Assembly: GCF_002952215.1 (NCBI RefSeq)
Contig: NZ_CP022600.1
Span: 3,100,001-3,164,000, forward strand
Length of the DNA stretch: 64,000 nt
Direction: 5' to 3'
Origin: Porphyrobacter sp. HT-58-2
GTDB taxonomy: Bacteria > Pseudomonadota > Alphaproteobacteria > Sphingomonadales > Sphingomonadaceae
Shown: positions 27,053-35,535 of the stretch, one piece after another
Numbering within the stretch: position 1 is the stretch's first letter
Layout: every line of letters begins with the position of its first letter
The notes under the pieces: model-generated
What the model was told of the DNA's origin: nothing
Database searches by the model: none
What the model saw: only the letters and a program-made list of their open reading frames with translations
Translations under genes and position numbers: made by a program

Positions 27053-28002
27053 TATTCAACCACCTCGAACCAGAACGCGCTGTTGCTCCAGTAATCCTCC
27101 ACGTCGCGCGAAGGGAAGGCCCGCGCCAGCAGCGGTGCGTGATGAAACGCCAACCAGTGCATCGCCAGCCGCACCCGATAACGCGGGGAGTGGGCGATCA
27201 TGGCTTCCAGCAGATATTGCTCGTTCCACAGGCGCCGCTCGGCTCGCAGCCATGTTTCGGGATAATCGAAGGGCGTGAAAATGTCATGTGCATGGACGAT
27301 CACGCCCTTGGCAAGGCGCGGGATCACTGCCTGATAGAGCGTCAGTACGTCGCCGAAGGGGCGGATGACGTGGCTTGAATCGATGAACAGCACATCGCCC
27401 GCCTGCAGCCGGTCGAAGAAGTCCGCGCCCAGGCTTTCCACCTTTTTGCGGATCACCTTGGCACCCACTGACTCCAGCCACGGCTTTTCATAAGGTTCGA
27501 TGCAGATATGTTCGCACGCCTGGCCATCGGCTGCATTGCGGGCCAGCGCCTTGGCCGCAACCAGTGTGGAATTGCCCGACCCGACCTCGATCATCCGCGC
27601 CGGCTTCAGGTAGCGGAGCATCGCATAGAGCGCATCGGCATCCCCTGAACCATAACCGCCCGCATCATAACGAAAGGCAGGCCGGCCAGCTTCGGGCGCA
27701 GTCAGCTGCGCAAGTTCGTCCTGAAACGCGAAGGAAGCGAGAAGCTCGCGCTGCGCCGCCGTGTTCAGATCGACCCCCGGCAGATCGCGCGGCTGCGTCA
27801 CATCGGCGGGCAGGTCGGCATCGCGATAGGTGGGGTGATAATAGTGGGTGGAACGCCACTGCACGCCCACCTTGTCGGCCTGCTTCAGATAGCGCGGAAA
27901 GTTTGCAGGCCAGTTCCCAACCGCTCTGAACAGGGGTGCGCCGAGCGTCACGACCATCGCCGCGACCGCATCGGCAGTCGCTCTCAGCAAGGGCGAGGCC
28001 AC
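27052..28002 (-). CDS. Class I SAM-dependent methyltransferase (Methyltransf_24-like)
   Basis: A 316-residue protein. The GTG at 28002 is preferred because AGGA lies 8 bases upstream and it starts 11 bases after the gatA stop; the longer frame would overlap gatA by 62 bases. The SAM-binding motif is RMIEVGSGNSTLVAAKAL, followed by ICIEPYEKPWL and GDVLFIDSSHVI. The family includes O- and N-methyltransferases and the target here is unknown. The C-terminal region (FPSRDVEDYWSNSAFWFEVV) is the typical tail of this branch. Confidence 0.8.
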   Translation of the reverse strand: MASPLLRATADAVAAMVVTLGAPLFRAVGNWPANFPRYLKQADKVGVQWRSTHYYHPTYRDADLPADVTQPRDLPGVDLNTAAQRELLASFAFQDELAQLTAPEAGRPAFRYDAGGYGSGDADALYAMLRYLKPARMIEVGSGNSTLVAAKALARNAADGQACEHICIEPYEKPWLESVGAKVIRKKVESLGADFFDRLQAGDVLFIDSSHVIRPFGDVLTLYQAVIPRLAKGVIVHAHDIFTPFDYPETWLRAERRLWNEQYLLEAMIAHSPRYRVRLAMHWLAFHHAPLLARAFPSRDVEDYWSNSAFWFEVVE

Positions 28003-28012
28003 GCGTGCATTC

Positions 28013-29494
28013 CTACCACCACTTCTCCGGCTTTGCGGTGAAGCCCGCGCGGCTCTGGATCGCCAGCCCTGCATTCAGCACGCCCTGTTCGTCGAACGGC
28101 CGGCCAACCAGCTGGAGGCCGAGCGGCAGACCGTCGGCGTTGATCGTGGCGGGGACGCTCATAGCGGGGAGGCCTGCGAGGCTGGCCGGCACCGCGAAGA
28201 CATCGTTCAGGTACATCGTCAGCGGGTCTTCGTTCATCGAACCCAAGGGGAACGAAGCCGTCGGCGTGGTCGGCGCGAGGATCACGTCGCACTGCTCGAA
28301 GGCGCGCTCGAAATCGCGGGCGACCAGCGCGCGGACCTTCTGGGCCTGGGTGTAATAGGCGTCGTAGAAGCCCGCCGAGAGCACATAGGTGCCGATCAGG
28401 ATGCGGCGCTTGACCTCGTCCCCGAACCCGGCAGCGCGGGTGGCGGCGTACATGTCCTGCAGGCCGACACCATCGGGCAGATCGCGCAGGCCATAGCGCA
28501 CCCCGTCATAGCGGGCGAGGTTGCTCGACGCTTCGGCAGGCGCGACGATGTAGTAGGCGGGCAGCGCATATTTGGTGTGCGGCAGCGAGACGTCGACGAT
28601 CTCCGCGCCCGCGTCCTTGAGCCATGCCTTGCCCTGCTCCCACGAATCGAGGATCGCCTGATCGGTGCCGTCCATCCGGTATTCGCGCGGGATGCCGACC
28701 TTCTTGCCGCGCAGGTCGGCGTTGAGAGCCGCTTCCCAGTCGGGCACGGGCATGTCGAGGCTGGTCGCGTCCTTCGGATCGAATCCCGCCATCGCGCCGA
28801 GCATGATTGCGCAGTCCTCGACAGAGCGCGCCATCGGCCCGGCCTGATCGAGGCTCGAGGCGAAGGCGACGATGCCCCAGCGCGAGCAGCGGCCATAAGT
28901 GGGCTTGATGCCGCAGATGCCGGTAAAGGCGGCGGGCTGGCGGATCGAGCCGCCGGTGTCGGTCCCGGTCGCGGCAGGCGCAATGCGCGCGGCGACGGCG
29001 GCGGAAGACCCGCCCGAGGAACCGCCGGGGCTCATGGCGGCGTTGCTACCGGCCTTCTTCCACGGCGAGGTGACATTGCCGAAATAGCTCGTCTCGTTCG
29101 ACGATCCCATCGCGAACTGATCGAGATTGAGCTTGCCCAGCATCCCCGCGCCTGCGTCCCACAGCTTCTGGCTGACGGTGGATTCGTAACGGGGGGTGAA
29201 GCCTTCGAGGATGTGGCTAGCCGCAGTGGTCTGGACGCCGTGGGTGGCGAACAGGTCCTTCATGCCGATCGGCACGCCCGCCATGCGGCCCAGTTGCTCG
29301 CCAGCCGCGCGCGCGGCGTCGACCTTGTCGGCGGCAGCGAGCGCATGATCGGGGGTGGTGACGATGAAGGCGTTGAGCGCCGCAGCCTCGGCCACGGCGG
29401 TGTTGAAGGCCTCGGCCACTTCGCGCGCGGTGAAGCTGCCATCGCGCACGCCGTCGCGGATTTCTTTGACACCGAGAGAGGTCAGGTCAGTCAT
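28013..29494 (-). CDS. gatA: Aspartyl/glutamyl-tRNA(Asn/Gln) amidotransferase subunit A
   Basis: The amidase subunit of GatCAB, which releases ammonia from glutamine for tRNA-dependent amidation. The ATG at 29494 is chosen from its GGGGAGATGAA ribosome site and family N terminus ([15 protein letters not shown]); a longer frame upstream is only a translation of the adjacent palindromic repeat. The 493-residue product carries the amidase signature [20 protein letters not shown] and the Ser-Ser-Lys triad region ([13 protein letters not shown]). A pair of inverted palindromic repeats separates it from gatC. Confidence 0.97.
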   Translation of the reverse strand: MTDLTSLGVKEIRDGVRDGSFTAREVAEAFNTAVAEAAALNAFIVTTPDHALAAADKVDAARAAGEQLGRMAGVPIGMKDLFATHGVQTTAASHILEGFTPRYESTVSQKLWDAGAGMLGKLNLDQFAMGSSNETSYFGNVTSPWKKAGSNAAMSPGGSSGGSSAAVAARIAPAATGTDTGGSIRQPAAFTGICGIKPTYGRCSRWGIVAFASSLDQAGPMARSVEDCAIMLGAMAGFDPKDATSLDMPVPDWEAALNADLRGKKVGIPREYRMDGTDQAILDSWEQGKAWLKDAGAEIVDVSLPHTKYALPAYYIVAPAEASSNLARYDGVRYGLRDLPDGVGLQDMYAATRAAGFGDEVKRRILIGTYVLSAGFYDAYYTQAQKVRALVARDFERAFEQCDVILAPTTPTASFPLGSMNEDPLTMYLNDVFAVPASLAGLPAMSVPATINADGLPLGLQLVGRPFDEQGVLNAGLAIQSRAGFTAKPEKWW

Positions 29495-29501
29495 TTCATC
29501 T

Positions 29502-29599
29502 CCCCTCCCGCCTGCGGGAGGGGCCGGGGGTGGGCCTGACCGCGCGCGGGGGTATGGTTGTTCGTGCCCACCCCTAACCCCTCCCGCGAGCGGGAGGGG
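29502..29599. repeat. Inverted pair of palindromic repeats between gatC and gatA
   Basis: Two copies of one unit in opposite orientation. Each has a perfect palindrome of CCCCTCCCGC and GCGGGAGGGG around a 2-base centre (CT at 29512-29513, GA at 29588-29589), followed by a G-rich tail (GGGGGTGGGC or its complement). The copies are separated by about 30 bases, the layout of a REP/BIME-like element. It lies just upstream of the gatA ribosome site, where it could form a long hairpin in the gat transcript. Confidence 0.8.
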
Positions 29600-29621
29600 G
29601 ACAGGCGGACAAAGCGCAAAT

Positions 29622-29924
29622 TCACTCAATCACCTTGGGAACGCCGAAGAAGCCGTGCTCGGCCGCAGGCGCGTTGGCGAGCACATCGCCCTGCTTGCCG
29701 CCGCCGGTCAGCGGATCGGCATCGATCACGTCATCGCGCAGGCGCAGCGTGTTGGGGATCACCGCCGCCATCGGCTCGATGCCGGTAACGTCGACTTCGC
29801 CCAATTGCTCGACCCATTGCAGGATCCCGTTGAGTTCCGGCACCATGCGTTCGAGCGCTTCGTCATCCATGCGGATGCGCGCCAGAGACGCGATCTTGGC
29901 AACGGTTGCCTTGTCGACCGACAT
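29622..29924 (-). CDS. gatC: Aspartyl/glutamyl-tRNA(Asn/Gln) amidotransferase subunit C
   Basis: The small stabilising subunit of GatCAB. The ATG opening [19 protein letters not shown] is chosen by the family N terminus; the longer frame adds a meaningless Arg-rich leader. The product has 100 residues, the usual length, with the [15 protein letters not shown] helix and the C-terminal [10 protein letters not shown] tail that wraps GatA. It starts 13 bases after the FKBP stop and is the first subunit gene of the interrupted gat operon. Confidence 0.95.
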   Translation of the reverse strand: MSVDKATVAKIASLARIRMDDEALERMVPELNGILQWVEQLGEVDVTGIEPMAAVIPNTLRLRDDVIDADPLTGGGKQGDVLANAPAAEHGFFGVPKVIE

Positions 29925-29937
29925 ATGCCCTCGCCCC

Positions 29938-30525
29938 TTACTGGCCCGAAGGCGCCTGAGCCGCGCCGCCGGGGGCCGCACCGTCCGGGCCACCCATCTG
30001 CTGCTGCATGGTCTGCTGCAGGATCTGGAGGTTCCGCTCGAAGGTCTGGCGGCTCATGATGTCCACCACCTCAACCTCGAAGACGAGATCGGCATTGGGC
30101 GGGATCGGCGCGCCCGGAGGCGGGGTTGCGCCGTAGGCCTTGTCGGCGGGGATGAAGAGCGAATACTTCCCGCCCTTCTGCATCTGCTGGAGCCCTTCGA
30201 AGAAGCCCGGGACGGTCGCCCCTTCCTCGATCGGGAAGGGCGTGCCTTCGGGGAACAGCCCTTCGACCGGCAGCGGAATATCACGCGATTCGTCAAACAC
30301 GGTGTCATCCGAGGCGAGCTTGCCCTTGTACTTGATGAACACCACATCGCCCAGCTTGGCGACCGGACCGGTGCCGGCCACTTCGGTGTCGAGATCAACC
30401 CCGCGCGGCACGGCGGCCCAGGCCAGGCCCGCCCCTACCAGCACGGCCAGGATCACCCCGATCCACAGCTTGGTCAGCGAACCCTTGGCAACGGGCTTGA
30501 TCGGAACGCGGGTAATCTCGGTCAT
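29938..30525 (-). CDS. FKBP-type peptidyl-prolyl cis-trans isomerase, membrane anchored
   Basis: A 195-residue folding catalyst. The ATG opening [12 protein letters not shown] is chosen over an upstream in-frame ATG. One N-terminal membrane helix (about 18-38) precedes the FKBP domain, with [47 protein letters not shown] in outline and the [18 protein letters not shown] end. The last 35 residues are a Gln/Met- and Gly/Ala/Pro-rich tail outside the domain. The protein should sit in the periplasm, anchored by the helix. It is the first gene of the gat operon, just after the rpsU terminator. Confidence 0.92.
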   Translation of the reverse strand: MTEITRVPIKPVAKGSLTKLWIGVILAVLVGAGLAWAAVPRGVDLDTEVAGTGPVAKLGDVVFIKYKGKLASDDTVFDESRDIPLPVEGLFPEGTPFPIEEGATVPGFFEGLQQMQKGGKYSLFIPADKAYGATPPPGAPIPPNADLVFEVEVVDIMSRQTFERNLQILQQTMQQQMGGPDGAAPGGAAQAPSGQ

Positions 30526-30574
30526 GGTTACGGTCCTGATGAGCGGCACCTTCACGCCGCGTTGTGACGGCAAA

Positions 30575-30599
30575 AGGGCGCGGGGATAAGCCGCGCCCT
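30575..30599 (-). terminator. Rho-independent terminator of rpsU
   Basis: The minus strand has a perfect 9-bp stem (AGGGCGCGG / CCGCGCCCT) with a 7-base loop, followed by TTTT. It begins about 64 bases after the rpsU stop and ends about 50 bases before the FKBP start, so it separates ribosomal-protein transcription from the gat operon. Confidence 0.88.
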
Positions 30600-30662
30600 G
30601 ATGGCTGATCCGAAAGGGGTATTCAAGCGGTTCCGTCGCCGGAAACGCGCCTGACGACGGGA

Positions 30663-30869
30663 TTATTTGCTCCCGTCACGCTCCATCCGCTTGCGCTCCA
30701 TCTTGCGGGCGCGGCGCACGGCAGCAGCCTTTTCACGGGCGCGCTTTTCCGACGGCTTTTCGTAGTGGCGACGCAGCTTCATTTCGCGATAAACGCCTTC
30801 GCGCTGCAGCTTCTTCTTGAGCGCGCGCAGGGCCTGATCGACATTGTTATCGCGAACCATGATTTGCAT
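30663..30869 (-). CDS. rpsU: 30S ribosomal protein S21
   Basis: A 68-residue basic protein of the small ribosomal subunit involved in initiation on mRNA. The start [20 protein letters not shown] and the [31 protein letters not shown] stretch (read in parts) are the family hallmark; length and charge are as expected. It is monocistronic, with its own terminator. The start at the first ATG is supported by the conserved MQI N terminus. Confidence 0.97.
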   Translation of the reverse strand: MQIMVRDNNVDQALRALKKKLQREGVYREMKLRRHYEKPSEKRAREKAAAVRRARKMERKRMERDGSK

Positions 30870-31098
30870 AAACGACGACTACCTCATTCTCGATACGCCA
30901 GAGCCTTGCATGATTCTGCGCAAGGGTGAGCGGTGAATTTCCAATGAAAAGCGGGCGATTCCCATGGGGAGCCGCCCTCCAAACCGCGCCCCGATAGTCC
31001 AACAGCGACAAAATGGCAAGCCGCCAGAGTGCATTCGCGCGCTCTTGCGCGGTTCGGCCAAGCTATGCAGAGCGCCAAGGCCTCGCTAAAGGCGTGGC

Positions 31099-31512
31099 AT
31101 GGCCGGAGAACCAACCCCCCTTTTTGCAAGCCTGACCGTCGCCGCTGGCGGCGCGGCGGGATCGGTGCTGCGTTATCATGTCGGGCGCCTCGTCAGCGGC
31201 CTTGCAGGAGCAGGCAATGATTTTCCCTGGGGGACGCTGGCGGTGAACATCGCGGGCAGCCTCGCAATGGGCGTGCTGGTCGGCTGGCTGGCGCGTGGCA
31301 GCATCAGCCCGCAGACGGCAGAGCCCTGGCGGCTGCTGATCGGTGTCGGCCTGCTGGGCGGGTTCACCACCTTCAGCGCCTTTTCCGCCGAGATGGTGAC
31401 CATGCTGCACCGCGGGCAGGCGGGGCTGGCAATCGGCTATGCCGCAGCGTCGCTGATCGCCGGGATGGCGGCCATGATCATCGGCCTTGTCGCCGCACAG
31501 AGTATGCAATGA
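31099..31512 (+). CDS. crcB: Fluoride efflux channel CrcB/Fluc
   Basis: A 137-residue, four-helix membrane protein of the Fluc family that exports fluoride as a dual-topology dimer. Conserved features are AGGAAGSVLRY, GTLAVNIAGSLAMG and the pore motif GGFTTFSAFSAE. I looked for the crcB-motif fluoride riboswitch in the 229-base gap before it and did not find it. The last four bases overlap the next start (ATGA), so it is the first gene of a tightly coupled operon. Confidence 0.93.
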   Translation: MAGEPTPLFASLTVAAGGAAGSVLRYHVGRLVSGLAGAGNDFPWGTLAVNIAGSLAMGVLVGWLARGSISPQTAEPWRLLIGVGLLGGFTTFSAFSAEMVTMLHRGQAGLAIGYAAASLIAGMAAMIIGLVAAQSMQ

Positions 31513-32717
31513 CCGACAAGAGCGACAATGTCCGCCAGTTCACCATCGGCGAGGATGATAACGGCATCCGTCTTGACCGCTGGTTCAAGCGCAATCTGCC
31601 GCAGGTCGGCTTTGCCACGGTCTCGCGCTGGGCGCGCACCGGGCAGATCCGGGTCGATGGCAAGCGCGCCAAGCCGGAAGATCGGCTGAGCGAAGGGCAG
31701 GTGCTGCGCGTTCCGCCGGGCGGCGAGGATGCTCCGGGCCGCAAGCCCGCTGCCCCGCGCGCCCTCCAACTGACGCCCGAACAGATCGCCGAGGCCAAGG
31801 ACATGGTGATCCGCGAGACGCCGAGCGCGATCGTGCTCAACAAGCCCCCCGGCCTTGCCACACAGGGCGGCAGCAAGACCACCAAGCACGTTGACGGACT
31901 GCTCGATGCCTTTGTCGAGGACGAACGCACCCCGCGCCCGCGGCTCGTCCACCGGCTCGACAAGGATACCAGCGGCGTCCTGCTGATCGCCCGCACGCCG
32001 GGCAGCGCGGCGAGCTTCTCCAAGCGGTTCGCCAGCCGCTCCGCGCGCAAGGTCTATTGGGCGCTGGTGGTCGGCAAGCCGCAACTGTCCGAAGGCGTGA
32101 TCGACGCAGCCCTTGCCAAGCAGCCCGGCACCGGCGGCGAGAAGATGCATATCGACGAGGAAGGTGGCGCCGCGGCCAAGACCCGTTACCGCGTGGTCGA
32201 CAGCGCAGGGCAGCGCGCGGCGTGGGTGGAACTGGAACCGCTTACCGGCCGCACCCATCAGCTGCGCGTCCACATGGCGGCGATCGGCCACCCGATCGTG
32301 GGCGATGGTAAATATGGCGGGCAGGACGCCTTTCTGACCGGCGCGGTCAGCCGCAAGATGCACCTGCACGCCCGCCGCCTCATCATCAGCGAGCCCAAGG
32401 CGGGGGAAGGAAGCGGCGGCAAGCTCGACGTGACGGCAGAGCTCCCGCCCCATTTTGCCGCGAGCATGGAAGTGCTGGGCTTCGATCCGGCGCTCTCCGA
32501 TGCTGCACCCTTGCGCGAGGAAACGCCGGAAAAGACGGCGGAGGAAAAGAAGCAGGCCGCCCGCCGCCACTTCAAGCAGGCACGCAAGGAAGAACGCGCG
32601 CCCCGCCGCGCACGCGGGGCCGCCAAGGCGCAGGCGAAGCCCAAGGCCAAGGCCAAGGCCAGAACGGCGGGCAAGGCTCCGGCCAAGCCCGGCAAGCCCC
32701 GGAAGCCCGGCCGCTGA
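31509..32717 (+). CDS. RluC/RluD-type 23S rRNA pseudouridine synthase with basic C-terminal tail
   Basis: An enzyme of 402 residues that isomerises specific uridines in rRNA. An N-terminal S4-type RNA-binding region (RLDRWFKRNLPQVGFATVSR) precedes the RluA-family catalytic core: LVHRLDKDTSGVLLIART with catalytic Asp151, and the RTHQLRVHMAAIGHPIVGD block. The last 60 or so residues are a Lys/Ala/Pro-rich tail with KPKAKAKART-like repeats, probably a disordered RNA-binding extension. The exact target uridine is unknown. It overlaps crcB by four bases and the next gene by one. Confidence 0.9.
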   Translation: MTDKSDNVRQFTIGEDDNGIRLDRWFKRNLPQVGFATVSRWARTGQIRVDGKRAKPEDRLSEGQVLRVPPGGEDAPGRKPAAPRALQLTPEQIAEAKDMVIRETPSAIVLNKPPGLATQGGSKTTKHVDGLLDAFVEDERTPRPRLVHRLDKDTSGVLLIARTPGSAASFSKRFASRSARKVYWALVVGKPQLSEGVIDAALAKQPGTGGEKMHIDEEGGAAAKTRYRVVDSAGQRAAWVELEPLTGRTHQLRVHMAAIGHPIVGDGKYGGQDAFLTGAVSRKMHLHARRLIISEPKAGEGSGGKLDVTAELPPHFAASMEVLGFDPALSDAAPLREETPEKTAEEKKQAARRHFKQARKEERAPRRARGAAKAQAKPKAKAKARTAGKAPAKPGKPRKPGR

Positions 32718-33319
32718 TGCACCCCAACCCGCTCTACCGGACCAACGACCGCGCCTTGTGCGAAAGCCTGATCGACGCAATCGGCTTCGGCTTGGTCTTC
32801 GCGACCACGCCTGACGGGCCGAGGGTGGCGCACACCCCGCTGCTTTCCACCACCGACGGGGCGGTGCAATTCCACCTCGCACGCGGCAATGCCCTGACGC
32901 GGCACCTTGCCGCCGGGGCCGATGCACTGATCGTGGTCAATGGCCCGGACGCCTATGTCTCCCCGCGCTGGTATACGAACCGCGACACGGTGCCGACGTG
33001 GGACTACATCGCGCTCGAACTCGAAGGCCGGGTGCGGAGCATGGCGGACGAGGGACTGGAGGCGTTTCTCCACGCCGCCATCGCCAAGCATGAAGGGCGG
33101 CTGGACGGTGCGCCATGGCGGGCGGAGGAATCCTCCGAAAAGGTCTGGTCCGGCCTGTTTCGGGGCATCGTCGGCTTCGAACTGGAAGTGCTGGCCTGGC
33201 GCCCCACGCTGAAGCTCTCGCAGAACAAGAGCGCGGAAGACCGCACCCGGATCGCGGACGGGCTCGAAGCCGCGGGGCATGCGGCGCTCGCGCACCTGGT
33301 GCGGGAGATTGCGGCATGA
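32717..33319 (+). CDS. PaiB-like FMN-binding negative transcriptional regulator family protein
   Basis: A 200-residue protein of the PaiB/FMN-binding split-barrel group (MHPNPLYRTNDRALCESLIDA start, SPRWYTNRDTVPTWDYIALE, and the C-terminal SQNKSAEDR). PaiB in Bacillus represses protease and sporulation genes, but most relatives are of unproved function and may be flavin-binding enzymes. The start ATG overlaps the pseudouridine synthase stop (TGATG). It sits in the middle of a chain of translationally coupled genes. Confidence 0.88.
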   Translation: MHPNPLYRTNDRALCESLIDAIGFGLVFATTPDGPRVAHTPLLSTTDGAVQFHLARGNALTRHLAAGADALIVVNGPDAYVSPRWYTNRDTVPTWDYIALELEGRVRSMADEGLEAFLHAAIAKHEGRLDGAPWRAEESSEKVWSGLFRGIVGFELEVLAWRPTLKLSQNKSAEDRTRIADGLEAAGHAALAHLVREIAA

Positions 33320-33978
33320 CCCGCCTCGCGGTGTTCGATTGCGATGGCACGCTGGTCGACGGGCAGGCCGATGTCTGCTGGGCGATGGAGCGCGCCTTCA
33401 CCCGCGCCGGATTGCCCGCGCCCGATAATCAGGCGGTCCGCCGGATTGTCGGTCTCAGCCTGCCCGCGGCCGTGCGCAGCCTCGCCCCGTCTCTGTCCGA
33501 GGCACAGAACGCCGCCGTCACCGAATTCTACCGCTCAAGCTTTCGCGCCCGGCGTGAAGAAGGCCTGCTGGACGAGCCGCTTTATGACGGCATCGCCGAT
33601 CTTCTGCGGACGCTGCACGCGGACGGCTGGAGCCTTGCGGTCGCCACCGGCAAGTCGGACCGGGGCCTTGCCGCCTGCCTTGCGACGCATGGTATCGCCG
33701 ATCTGTTCGTGTCGCTCCAGACCGCTGACCGCCACCCGTCCAAGCCCCATCCCGCGATGCTGGAAGCCGCGCTGTTCGAAGCAGGCGCAGACCGCCACGA
33801 GGCTGTGATGATCGGCGACACCAGCTTTGACATGGCGATGGCCCGCAGCATCGGCGTGGCAGCGATCGGGGTCGACTGGGGCTACCACGGCGCGCATGAA
33901 CTGCTGGCCAGCGGCGCGGCCCGCGTGGTCGAAACCGCTTCCGCCCTTGCCGCTGCCCTTGAAGAGACCCTGCCATGA
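33316..33978 (+). CDS. HAD-family hydrolase (phosphoglycolate phosphatase-like)
   Basis: A 220-residue phosphatase with a cap domain. The ATG overlaps the PaiB-like stop by four bases; longer frames upstream run through the PaiB gene and are not credible. HAD motifs are intact: motif I DCDGTLVDG (nucleophile Asp8), motif II VATGKSDRG, motif III KPHPAML and motif IV IGDTSFDMAMA. The substrate could be phosphoglycolate, a sugar phosphate or a nucleotide; the sequence does not decide. Confidence 0.92.
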   Translation: MTRLAVFDCDGTLVDGQADVCWAMERAFTRAGLPAPDNQAVRRIVGLSLPAAVRSLAPSLSEAQNAAVTEFYRSSFRARREEGLLDEPLYDGIADLLRTLHADGWSLAVATGKSDRGLAACLATHGIADLFVSLQTADRHPSKPHPAMLEAALFEAGADRHEAVMIGDTSFDMAMARSIGVAAIGVDWGYHGAHELLASGAARVVETASALAAALEETLP

Positions 33979-34214
33979 GCAAGTCCCCCCGTGAAATCGC
34001 CGAGACGCGCGCACGCAACCGCTTCATCGTCATCACCGCCGTGCGGTTCGGCGGGGTGGCGATGGTGATGCTTGGCTTTGCCATCGTGCGCGGCCTGATC
34101 GACCTGCCCTACCTCGCTGGTGTGGGTCTCGCCGTGTTGGGCTTTGTCGAGTTCTTCGTCATCCCCATCGTCATTTCGCGGGCGTGGAAGGCCGGAGACG
34201 AAAAGCGCCGATGA
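33975..34214 (+). CDS. Small two-helix membrane protein
   Basis: A 79-residue product with two membrane helices (about residues 22-41 and 46-68) and a basic C terminus. The ATG overlaps the HAD stop by four bases and its own stop overlaps the ATP12 gene start by four, so translation is very probably real. No family assigned. Its place beside the ATP12 chaperone is typical of sphingomonads, where it may help membrane assembly; that is conjecture. Confidence 0.65.
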   Translation: MSKSPREIAETRARNRFIVITAVRFGGVAMVMLGFAIVRGLIDLPYLAGVGLAVLGFVEFFVIPIVISRAWKAGDEKRR

Positions 34215-34915
34215 TTCGCCGGTTCTACAAGGATGTGAACCTCGCCGAGGTGGCGGGCGGTTGGCAGGTGATGCTCGACGGGCGCGGGGTCAAGACCGTC
34301 GGCGGTGCAGCTCAACTTGCCCCCACACGCGCCCTTGGCGAGGCGCTGGCGGCGGAATGGGCGCGGCAGGGCGACAAGATCGACCCCGCCAGCCTCCCTT
34401 TGCGCGACATGGCCGATTACGCCATCGACATTGTTGCTGCCAATCCGGCCAGCGTGGCGCGCGGGCTGATCGCCTATGCCGAGACCGACACGCTCTGTTA
34501 CCGCGCTGACCCTGACGAGCCGCTCCACGCCCGCCAGCAAGAGGTGTGGGAGCCGTTGCTGGCCGCTTTCGAGGCGGCGCATCGGATCACCCTGACGCGG
34601 GTCAGCGGGGTGCTGCACCGCCCGCAGCCGCCTGAAACGCTTGCGGCGCTCGAGGCGAAACTGCTTTCGCTTGATCCCTTCGCGCTGGCTGGGGTGGAAG
34701 CGATGACCAAGCTCGCCGCCTCGCTGGTGACGGCGCTTGCTGCTTTCGATGCCGTGCATGAGGATGAACCGCTGGCCCTGTGGCAGGCGGTGTGCCTGGA
34801 AGAGGAATGGCAGGCCGATCTGTGGGGCCGCGACTGGGAGGCGGAGGAACGCCGACGCGTGCGCGAAGCCGATTTCCTGCGCGCTTGCGCCTTTGCACGA
34901 TTGGCGCGGAAGTAA
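34211..34915 (+). CDS. ATP12-family F1 ATPase assembly chaperone
   Basis: A 234-residue homologue of ATP12, the chaperone that holds the F1 alpha subunit during ATP synthase assembly. The ATG at 34211 overlaps the previous stop (ATGA). Family stretches are MIRRFYKDVNLAEVAGGWQV, LPLRDMADYAIDIVA and YAETDTLCYRADPDEPLHARQ (in parts), and the C-terminal WEAEERRRVREADFL. It is the last gene of the coupled crcB operon. No F1 genes are in the window. Confidence 0.9.
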   Translation: MIRRFYKDVNLAEVAGGWQVMLDGRGVKTVGGAAQLAPTRALGEALAAEWARQGDKIDPASLPLRDMADYAIDIVAANPASVARGLIAYAETDTLCYRADPDEPLHARQQEVWEPLLAAFEAAHRITLTRVSGVLHRPQPPETLAALEAKLLSLDPFALAGVEAMTKLAASLVTALAAFDAVHEDEPLALWQAVCLEEEWQADLWGRDWEAEERRRVREADFLRACAFARLARK

Positions 34916-34918
34916 GCT

Positions 34919-35521
34919 CTACCCGCCCGCCACCCAATCGGCGACATCCGCTGCCACCCGGTTCGCTGCCGCATTGAGCGCCGCGCCCACGGCGCTGGCC
35001 TGGGCCGGAACACCGGTCTCGCGGGCTTCGAAGCGGCGCGTGGTCACGGCGCCATCAGCCCCGATCCTGACCGCATCAAAACGCACCACGACTGCCGATC
35101 CGCGCGCCTCATAGCCCATGTCGATCAGCGTTCCGCGCAGGCTCATGGTGGCGAGTGCCGTGGTCTCGTCGCCATCGACCACCATCGCCTGCCCCCGCGC
35201 ACGGATCGTCTCGCCCACCAGCCGGCGGAACAGGCGTGCGGGCTTCTCGACCCAGAATGCCTCTTGCAGATAGGCCAGCTCGGTATCGGTCACTGCCACT
35301 GGCACGCGCAACACATCAAGCTTGGCCGGCGTGTCGATATTGAGCACCGCAATCACCGGACGCGTGTCCGAGGGGGCGACGCCCGGCCCCGCCGATGCGC
35401 GCGCCGCGGGGCTGAGCGTGAGCAGGCTTTCGGGCGGCTTTCCACCAAGGCTGATGCAGCCCGGCAGGGCCAGCAGCAGCAGCGCAAGCGCGATCGGGGA
35501 CGACCGGTGGCGGATATTCAT
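34919..35521 (-). CDS. ABC-type transport auxiliary lipoprotein (PqiC/LptE-like component of Mla-type system)
   Basis: A 200-residue outer-membrane lipoprotein. The signal LALLLLALPGC gives a lipobox LPGC with Cys at about 22. The rest fits the ABC-type transport auxiliary lipoprotein family seen at the end of mla-like operons: PARLFRRLVGETIRARGQAMVV and RGTLIDMGYEARGSAVVVRFDAVR in parts. It follows mlaD by 14 bases. It probably accepts or delivers phospholipid at the outer-membrane side. Confidence 0.82.
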   Translation of the reverse strand: MNIRHRSSPIALALLLLALPGCISLGGKPPESLLTLSPAARASAGPGVAPSDTRPVIAVLNIDTPAKLDVLRVPVAVTDTELAYLQEAFWVEKPARLFRRLVGETIRARGQAMVVDGDETTALATMSLRGTLIDMGYEARGSAVVVRFDAVRIGADGAVTTRRFEARETGVPAQASAVGAALNAAANRVAADVADWVAGG

Positions 35522-35535
35522 GCGATCAGTCTCCC

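Noticed and set aside
31030..31098. Possible fluoride riboswitch before crcB
   Set aside because: The gap lacks the crcB-motif pseudoknot and its conserved blocks; only ordinary upstream sequence is visible.
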